Assembly: GCA_963755435.1 (NCBI GenBank)
Contig: CAVWJX010000003.1
Span: 310,001-374,000, forward strand
Reading direction: 5' to 3'
DNA from: AP-15 sp963755435
GTDB taxonomy: Bacteria > Pseudomonadota > Alphaproteobacteria > ATCC43930 > CGMCC-115725
Length of the DNA stretch: 64,000 nt
The position numbers and the translations under genes are program-made. Of the stretch, positions 59,011 to 64,000 are shown one piece after another; positions within the stretch are counted from its first letter, which is position 1; each line of letters starts with the position of its first letter. The notes beneath the pieces were generated by a model. That model did not search any database. It was not told the origin of the DNA and was given only the letters and a program-made list of their open reading frames with translations.

Positions 59011-60635
59011 ATGGCGGAACCTGCCGAGCCTGTCCAAGAGATCGCTGAGCTGCGCGCCCTGCTGGCCGAGCGTGACGCGGAACTGGCCGAAGCGCGCGCC
59101 GAACTGACCGGCGCCTGGCTGCCGATCGAACAATACAAAGCGCCGCTCGCCCAGCTGCGGCGCGTGCAATTCGGACGCTCGTCGGAGAAGCTCGTCACCC
59201 GGATCGCGCAGCTCGAGCTGATGCTGGAGGATCTGGAGGAAGGTGAAGCGATACGCACGGCGCCATTGGCAAAGCGCGTCCCCGATCAGCCGCGCCGCGA
59301 ACGCCGCCAGCCAGTGCGTCGGCCGTTGCCCGATCATCTACCGCGCGAGGAGATCGTGCATCACCCGGCTTCGGTCTGCCCGGGCTGCGGCGGCACCCGC
59401 TTTAGCCAACTCGGCGAGGACGTGACCGAAGTCTTGGAGAAGATCCCGGCGCGGCTCAAAGTGATCCGCCATATTCGGCCCAAGCTCAGCTGCCGCTGCT
59501 GCGAGCGCATCGTGCCGGCACCGGCGCCCGATCTGCCGATCGAGAAAGGCCGGCCGGGTCCGGGCCGCATTGCCAATGTCGTGGTCAGCAAGGATCTCGA
59601 CGGGCTGCCGCTGTACCGCCAATCGGCGATCCTCGCGCGCGAAGGCATCGAGATCGAGCGCGCCACCTTGGCCGACTGGGTCGGACATGCGGCTTGGTGG
59701 ATGAAGCCGCTGGCCGAGCTGATCGGCGCCCACGTCATGGCAGCGCCAATCATCCACACCGACGACACGCCGATCGCCGTGCTGGCGCCCGGTAACGGCA
59801 AGACCCGGACCGGGCGGCGGTGGGCCTGTGTGGTTGACCAGCGGCCCTGGCAGGGCGGGCGGGCACCGGCGGCCGGTTACCGCTTCAGCCCCGACCGCCG
59901 GGGCGAGCGGCCGCGCGATCATCTTGGCGGCTTCCGCGGCGTGATCCAGGCCGATGCTTTCAGCGGCTATCTGGCCCTGACGCAACCGACGTCAAACCCT
60001 CGATTGGTCGAGGGCTGCCCTGATCCACGCGGCATGTTGGGCCCACGCCCGGCGCAAGTTTTACGATGTGTTCGCAGCGACCAAGTCGCCGATCGCCGAG
60101 GAGGCGCTCAAACGGATCGGTGAACTCGATCAGCTCGAAGCCGAGATCACCGGCCAGCCGGCCGAAGCGCGGCATGCGGGCGCGGCAGAGCCGTGCCGCG
60201 GCGATCCTCGATGCTTTGCGCGAATGGCTGGTGGCGCAGCGCCGGCGGCTGTCCTCAAAAAACGCGCTCGCTAAGGCGATCCAGTATGCGCTCAGCCGCT
60301 GGGAGGCGCTGACCCGCGACGCCGGTGATGGCCGGCTGGCGATCGACAATAATGGCGCTGAACCCGCGCTGCGCGGCACGGCCATAACCCGCAAAAACTT
60401 CTTGTCCCTCGGATCCGAAGCCGGCGGCGGGCGTGCCGCCATTCTCTATTCCGTGTTGGAGAGCGCCAAACTCAATGGCCTCGATCGGCAAACCTGGCTC
60501 GCCGACGTGATCGACCGCATGGCGCCGCTCGTGCAAATCGCGGGTTTGCGCGGATATGCGAAGCCGGTCGAGCGGCTTTTTGCTGATCGCGTCCCAGATG
60601 CGAGAGCCGCTGTTGATCACCAGCATCTTTGTTAG
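59011..60635 (+). pseudogene. IS66 transposase TnpC, frameshifted
   Basis: An intact 5' two-thirds: a coiled-coil N-terminus (ELRALLAERDAELAEARAEL), a zinc-binding CPGCGG/CRCC region, and the start of the DDE domain (APIIHTDDTPIAVLAPG, IQADAFSGYLAL). Around 59990-60070 and again near 60170 the frame shifts. Catalytic-domain remnants continue as EEALKRIGELDQLEAEITGQ and RLAIDNNGAEPALRGTAITR, with KNFLSLGSEAGG to the end. It is non-functional. Confidence 0.85.
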
Positions 60636-60718
60636 CGCCGCTGTAATTCTGACCCTGGTCGCCGACTGAAAGCTGACCCGCTGGATAGGCTGGTTCCCTT
60701 CGAGGTGGAGGGGGCCGG

Positions 60719-60899
60719 ATGGTGGGAGCGGAGGCGGCTTTGGAGATCCGGGTATTGCATCGGCACGGCAAGAGTATTCGCGAGATCGCGCGGGAAACGG
60801 GGGTGGCACGCAACACGGTACGGCGCTACCTGCGCGATGAAGAGGCGGCGCGTTACAAGCCGCGTCCGCCGCGGTCGACCAAGCTCGATCCGTTCAAGG
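60719..60899 (+). pseudogene. istA: Outer IS21 IstA, first part
   Basis: The N-terminal helix-turn-helix region (ALEIRVLHRHGKSIREIARE, then TGVARNTVRRYLRDEEAA) and PRPPRSTKLDPFK, ended by insertion of the inner IS21 element after the GTTCAAGG target. It continues at 63697. As read, the frame runs a further 30 codons into the inner element. Confidence 0.85.
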
Positions 60900-61088
60900 T
60901 GCAAAAATCGGAGCAAACCGGCACCGGATTTCGGTTGAAAGCGGCAGATGATTTCGGCGGAAAGCGGCACCTGATTTCGCTCCAATCCGGCACCTGATTT
61001 CGGCGTTTTCGGCACCCTGACCGGCTTTGGCTCGCTGCTGAGCGGCAAGTAATGGCGGCTACCGTCGCCCCTTTTGGGGGACGGGGAG

Positions 61089-62621
61089 ATGCCAAGACTG
61101 AGGGTGGCGATGCGGCGGATCAAGGAAGTGCTTCGGCTCAAGGCGCTGGGGCTGAGCGATACGGCGGTGTCGCGCAGCGTGCGGGTCGCGCGTTCGACCG
61201 TGAAGGAATATCTCGACCGCGCCGCGGCGGCGGGGCTGGGCTGGGAGATCGCGGCGGAGCTGAGCGAGGAGGAGCTCGATCGTCGCCTGTTCGCCGCCGC
61301 CGATACGCGCCATCCGGATCGTCCGGTGCCGGATTGGGAGGCGGTCGAGAAGGAGCTGCGCGGCCGCGGCGTGACGCTGCGGCTGCTGTGGCTGGAATAT
61401 CTGAGCCAGCATCCGGAAGGCTACCGCTACACCCAGTTCTGCGCGCATTTCCACGCCTGGCAGCGACGCTCTCGGCCGCCGACGATGCGCCGCCAGCATC
61501 GCGCCGGCGAAGCCCTTGAAGTCGATTACGCCGGCATGACGCTGAGCGTCATCGACAAGGGCGTCGTCCGCGAGGCGCAGGTCTTCGTCGCTTGCCTGCC
61601 CTGCTCCGACCTGACCTATGCCGAAGCGAGCTGGACCCAGGGTCATGAGGACTGGCTCGGCGCTCATGTCCGCGCCTTCGCCTATATCGGCGGCTGCCCG
61701 AAGAAGGTGATCCCCGACAACCTCAAGACCGGGGTGACCGACGCCAACTACTGGGACCCGGTGCTGAACCGCAGCTACCATGCGCTCGGCCGGCATTACA
61801 ATGTCGCCATTGTCCCGGCACGGGTGAGGCGGCCCCGGGATAAACCAACCGCGGAAAATGCGGTCAGACTGGTAGAGATGTGGGTGCTGGCGCCGCTGCG
61901 CCACCGACAGTTCTTCTCGCTGGCCGAGGCCAACGCCGCGCTCGCCGAGAAGATCGAGGAATGGAACAACCGTCCCTTTGCGCCGCCGCGCGAGGGCAGC
62001 CGGCGCTCGCTGTTCGAGGCGATCGAGCGCGACAAGCTCAAACCGTTGCCGGCGGCGCCTTTTGTCGTCGGCCAGTGGCTCGTGGCGCGCGTCAACATCG
62101 ACTATCACATCGCCGTCGACGGCCACTTCTATTCCGTGCCGTACCGGCTGGTGCATCAACGGCTCGACGTCTTCCTGACCGCAACCGCGGTGGCGCACTT
62201 CCACCACGGCGAACGGGTCGCCAGTCATCCGCGCAGCGCCGCCAAGGCGCACCACACCACCGCCAGCGAGCACATGCCGCCGGCACACCAGGCGATGGCC
62301 AGGCGTACCCCCGACAAGCTGCGCGCCGAGGCCGCCGCCCTCGGGCCCGCCATCGGCACCTATGTCGACCGCCTGATCGGCGCGCGCGAGCATCCCGAGC
62401 AAGGGGTGCGCGCCTGTCTCGGCGTGCTGCGGCTGGCCGCTGCCTACGGCAAGGCCCGGCTCGAACTCGCCTGCGAACGCGCGCTGGCCGCCGGCGTCGC
62501 TTCTTCGCGCTATGTCGAGCGGCTGCTCAAGGCCGATCGGCGACAGCCTTTCCTTGATGCCCAGGCCGAGGACGGCTTGGGCGAACACGGCAATCTGCGG
62601 GGCCCGGCCTACTACAACTGA
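61089..62621 (+). CDS. istA: IS21-family transposase IstA (inner element)
   Basis: A 510-residue transposase. An N-terminal helix-turn-helix (RIKEVLRLKALGLSDTAVSR, then SVRVARSTVKEYL) is followed by a DDE integrase-like core with VDYAGMT, the central Asp in KKVIPDNLKTGV and a Glu in RDKPTAENAVRLVE. A C-terminal Mu-type region (VDGHFYSVPYRLV) follows. ATG 61089 (MPRLRVAM) is preceded by GGGGAG. The gene is intact and precedes istB by 39 bases. Confidence 0.93.
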   Translation: MPRLRVAMRRIKEVLRLKALGLSDTAVSRSVRVARSTVKEYLDRAAAAGLGWEIAAELSEEELDRRLFAAADTRHPDRPVPDWEAVEKELRGRGVTLRLLWLEYLSQHPEGYRYTQFCAHFHAWQRRSRPPTMRRQHRAGEALEVDYAGMTLSVIDKGVVREAQVFVACLPCSDLTYAEASWTQGHEDWLGAHVRAFAYIGGCPKKVIPDNLKTGVTDANYWDPVLNRSYHALGRHYNVAIVPARVRRPRDKPTAENAVRLVEMWVLAPLRHRQFFSLAEANAALAEKIEEWNNRPFAPPREGSRRSLFEAIERDKLKPLPAAPFVVGQWLVARVNIDYHIAVDGHFYSVPYRLVHQRLDVFLTATAVAHFHHGERVASHPRSAAKAHHTTASEHMPPAHQAMARRTPDKLRAEAAALGPAIGTYVDRLIGAREHPEQGVRACLGVLRLAAAYGKARLELACERALAAGVASSRYVERLLKADRRQPFLDAQAEDGLGEHGNLRGPAYYN

Positions 62622-62660
62622 GCCGGCCACGCCGATCGACACCAATCCCTGCAGGAGGCA

Positions 62661-63416
62661 ATGATCATGATCCATCCGACGATCGAGACGCTGCGCCGCT
62701 TGCGCCTGACCGGCATGGCCAAGGCGCTCGAGGAGCAGCAAAGCCTGCCCGATTGCGAGCGCCTCAGTTTCGACGAGCGCCTGGCCATGCTGGTCGATCG
62801 CGAGGCCGTAGAACGCGACAACGCGGCGCTCGCCCAACGCTTGCGTCAGGCCCGCCTGCGCCAGGCCGCCTGCTTCGAAGATATCGACTACCGCACGCCG
62901 CGCGGGCTCGATCGAAGCCTGATCCACACCCTTGCCAGCGGCCGCTGGCTGCGCGAGCACAACAACGTTCTGATCCTGGGCCCGACCGGCACCGGCAAGA
63001 GTTTTGTCGCCTGCGCCCTCGGCAACCAGGCGGCGCGTGATGGGTTCTCGGTGCGCTATCAGCGGCTCACCAGGCTGCTCGACGAACTCGCCCTCGCCCG
63101 CGTCGACGGCAAGGCCACCCGGCTGCTCGCCCAGTTCGCCAGGATCCAATTGCTGATAATCGACGACTGGGCCATGGCCCGGCTGACCGCCGAGCAGCGC
63201 CGCGACCTGATGGAGGTCGTCGACGATCGCCACCAGCGTGCCTCCACGATCCTGGCGACGCAAATCCCGGTGGAGCGCTGGCATGACTCGATCGGCGACC
63301 CGACCTACGCCGACGCCATCCTCGATCGCCTCGTCCACAACGCCTACCGCATCGAGCTGCGTGGCGACTCGATGCGCCGACGCAAATCGGACCCACCCGG
63401 GGATGTAAAAGACTAA
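62661..63416 (+). CDS. istB: IS21-family helper ATPase IstB (inner element)
   Basis: A 251-residue DnaC/IstB-type AAA ATPase that helps IstA choose the target. Walker A is LGPTGTGKSFVACALG and Walker B is IQLLIIDDWAM; the sensor region TILATQIPVERWHDSI follows. It starts MIMIHPTIETLRRLRLTGMA (an ATG at 62667 is also possible), after GGAGG. It is intact and completes the istAB pair. Confidence 0.93.
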   Translation: MIMIHPTIETLRRLRLTGMAKALEEQQSLPDCERLSFDERLAMLVDREAVERDNAALAQRLRQARLRQAACFEDIDYRTPRGLDRSLIHTLASGRWLREHNNVLILGPTGTGKSFVACALGNQAARDGFSVRYQRLTRLLDELALARVDGKATRLLAQFARIQLLIIDDWAMARLTAEQRRDLMEVVDDRHQRASTILATQIPVERWHDSIGDPTYADAILDRLVHNAYRIELRGDSMRRRKSDPPGDVKD

Positions 63417-63696
63417 ATTGAATAAATCACTTACAACACTTATCCCCATTATTCACGCAATTCACAACCGACCACAACCATCACTAAAGACGATAATAAT
63501 GACGAGAGTACTTGCTTTGACAGCTCAGAGCAAGATAGGATCTGCCCCGCAGCAGCGGTTCGCCAAAGCCGGCATCGAAACCCCGCCGCAACGGGGTGCC
63601 GCTTTGGACCGAAACGGCCTGTCGGTTTCAGCCGAAACCGCCTGCCGATTTGAACCGAAATCGCCTGTCGGAAACTCCGAAATTTGCAGTTCAAGG

Positions 63697-64000
63697 CCTA
63701 CATCACCGAACGCTTGGGCTCGGCGGCGCCGGAATGGATACCGGCGAGCGTGCTGCTGATGGAGTTGCGCGAGCGCGGCTATTGCGGCGGCTACACAATG
63801 CTGAAGCAGTTCGTGGCGTCGCTGCGGCCGAAGCAGGCGGTCGAGCCGGCGATCCGGTTTGAGACCGAGTCCGGCGAGCAGATGCAGGTGGACTGGGCGG
63901 TCATTCGGCGCGGCAGCAACCGGCTTTCGGTGTTTGTCGCCACTCTGGGCTGGAGCCGGGCGACCTATGTCGAGTTCGTCACCGATGAGCGGGTTGAGAC
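63697..64000 (+). pseudogene. istA: Outer IS21 IstA, second part (runs off the window)
   Basis: Continues the outer istA in frame: AYITERLGSAAPEWIPASVL, then LMELRERGYCGGYTMLKQFV, then FETESGEQMQVDWAVIRRGS, where the Asp of QVDWA is the first DDE residue, and on to FVTDERVET at the edge. There is no start codon. The remaining DDE residues lie beyond the window. Confidence 0.85.

Larger units (their letters stand above)
58071..60640 (+). mobile_element. Decayed IS66-family element
   Basis: The left end GTAAGCGTCAGC at 58071 is the typical IS66 terminal repeat. The three IS66 genes follow in order: tnpA, tnpB, tnpC. The right end is not found; the element breaks off where the IS21-family end TGTAATTCTGACCC begins at 60641. 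tnpB and tnpC carry several frameshifts and a nonsense codon, so the element is dead. Confidence 0.8.
60900..63688 (+). mobile_element. IS21-family element (inner), complete
   Basis: A 2,789-bp element with ends TGCAAAAATCGGAG (60900 onward) and, in complement, TGCAAATTTCGGAG (from 63688). It is flanked by 8-bp direct repeats GTTCAAGG at 60892-60899 and 63689-63696. It carries intact istA and istB. Both subterminal regions hold several GGCACCTGATTTCGG/CCGAAAC-type repeats, which are probably transposase-binding sites. All parts needed for transposition look intact, so it may be active. Confidence 0.92.
60641..64000 (+). mobile_element. IS21-family element (outer), interrupted by a second IS21 element
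   Basis: Starts TGTAATTCTGACCC at 60641, with further CTGACCC-containing repeats shortly inside, typical of IS21 ends. Its istA gene (60719 onwards) is cut after FK at 60899 by the inner element and continues AYITERLGSAAPEWIP from 63697 to the window edge. The frame is exactly restored once the inner element and one copy of the 8-bp duplication are removed. Its right end and istB lie outside the window. Confidence 0.82.

Overview
The window is GC-rich chromosomal DNA from an alphaproteobacterium, most likely of the Rhodospirillales or a relative. The evidence is a SciP/DUF1153 cell-cycle regulator, short Flp pilins, an alphaproteobacterial gene order (glyQ, PP0621-like, S49 peptidase, TrmN6-like methyltransferase, DUF2007, polyprenyl synthase beside ppdK), and dispersed palindromic repeats of the GLVPAIH / SRFRGNDE type. 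The species cannot be named from the sequence alone.

Layout. 0-1.8 kb: an IS5-group element with a small accessory ORF sits inside a host gene whose reading frame can be restored across the insertion. 2.1-4.6 kb: trpB-trpA and a small membrane protein. 5-7.8 kb: sciP, a GT87-like membrane glycosyltransferase and three Flp pilin genes with a 16-bp tandem repeat array between them. 7.8-12.4 kb: recQ, then an L,D-transpeptidase and a DUF882/MepK-like endopeptidase (a maker and a probable cutter of 3-3 peptidoglycan crosslinks), then a DUF3309 peptide. 12.4-19.8 kb: small metabolic and repair genes, including a frameshifted monomeric isocitrate dehydrogenase next to the fossil 5' end of the unrelated dimeric enzyme. 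19.9-22.2 kb: thiO-thiS-thiG behind a TPP riboswitch. 22.4-25.3 kb: a broken response regulator, a broken Crp/Fnr regulator and a 3-oxoacid CoA-transferase pair. 26-31 kb: the stress operon prkA-yeaH-spoVR. 31-35.9 kb: tsaD, gpsA, clpS, clpA. 35.9-41.7 kb: five overlapping reverse-strand genes for envelope polysaccharide (heptosyltransferase, three glycosyltransferases, asparagine synthetase-like). 41.8-52.7 kb: ygfZ, ppdK, glyS/glyQ, S49 peptidase, methyltransferase and polyprenyl synthase, then tRNA-Pro(CGG). 52.8-64 kb: a mobile-element graveyard with an IS1182-like fossil, an IS91-like element with a tyrosine integrase, a decayed type I restriction-modification locus without hsdR, a UPF0149 gene clipped at both ends, a decayed IS66, and an IS21-family element interrupted by a second, intact IS21-family element.

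Two themes stand out. Insertions can be resolved to the base: an 8-bp duplication for the nested IS21 and a TA duplication for the IS5-group element, both restoring interrupted frames. Also, single-base frameshifts are concentrated in 16-24 kb (icd, thiO, thiS, response regulator, crp/fnr, scoA) and recur in glyS and the hsd/IS66 region, while 24-47 kb is clean. These may be assembly errors or real decay, and raw reads are needed to decide. I did not find a convincing wholly new system. The least explained pieces are the IS5 accessory protein, the Flp repeat array and the repeat-derived protein tails.
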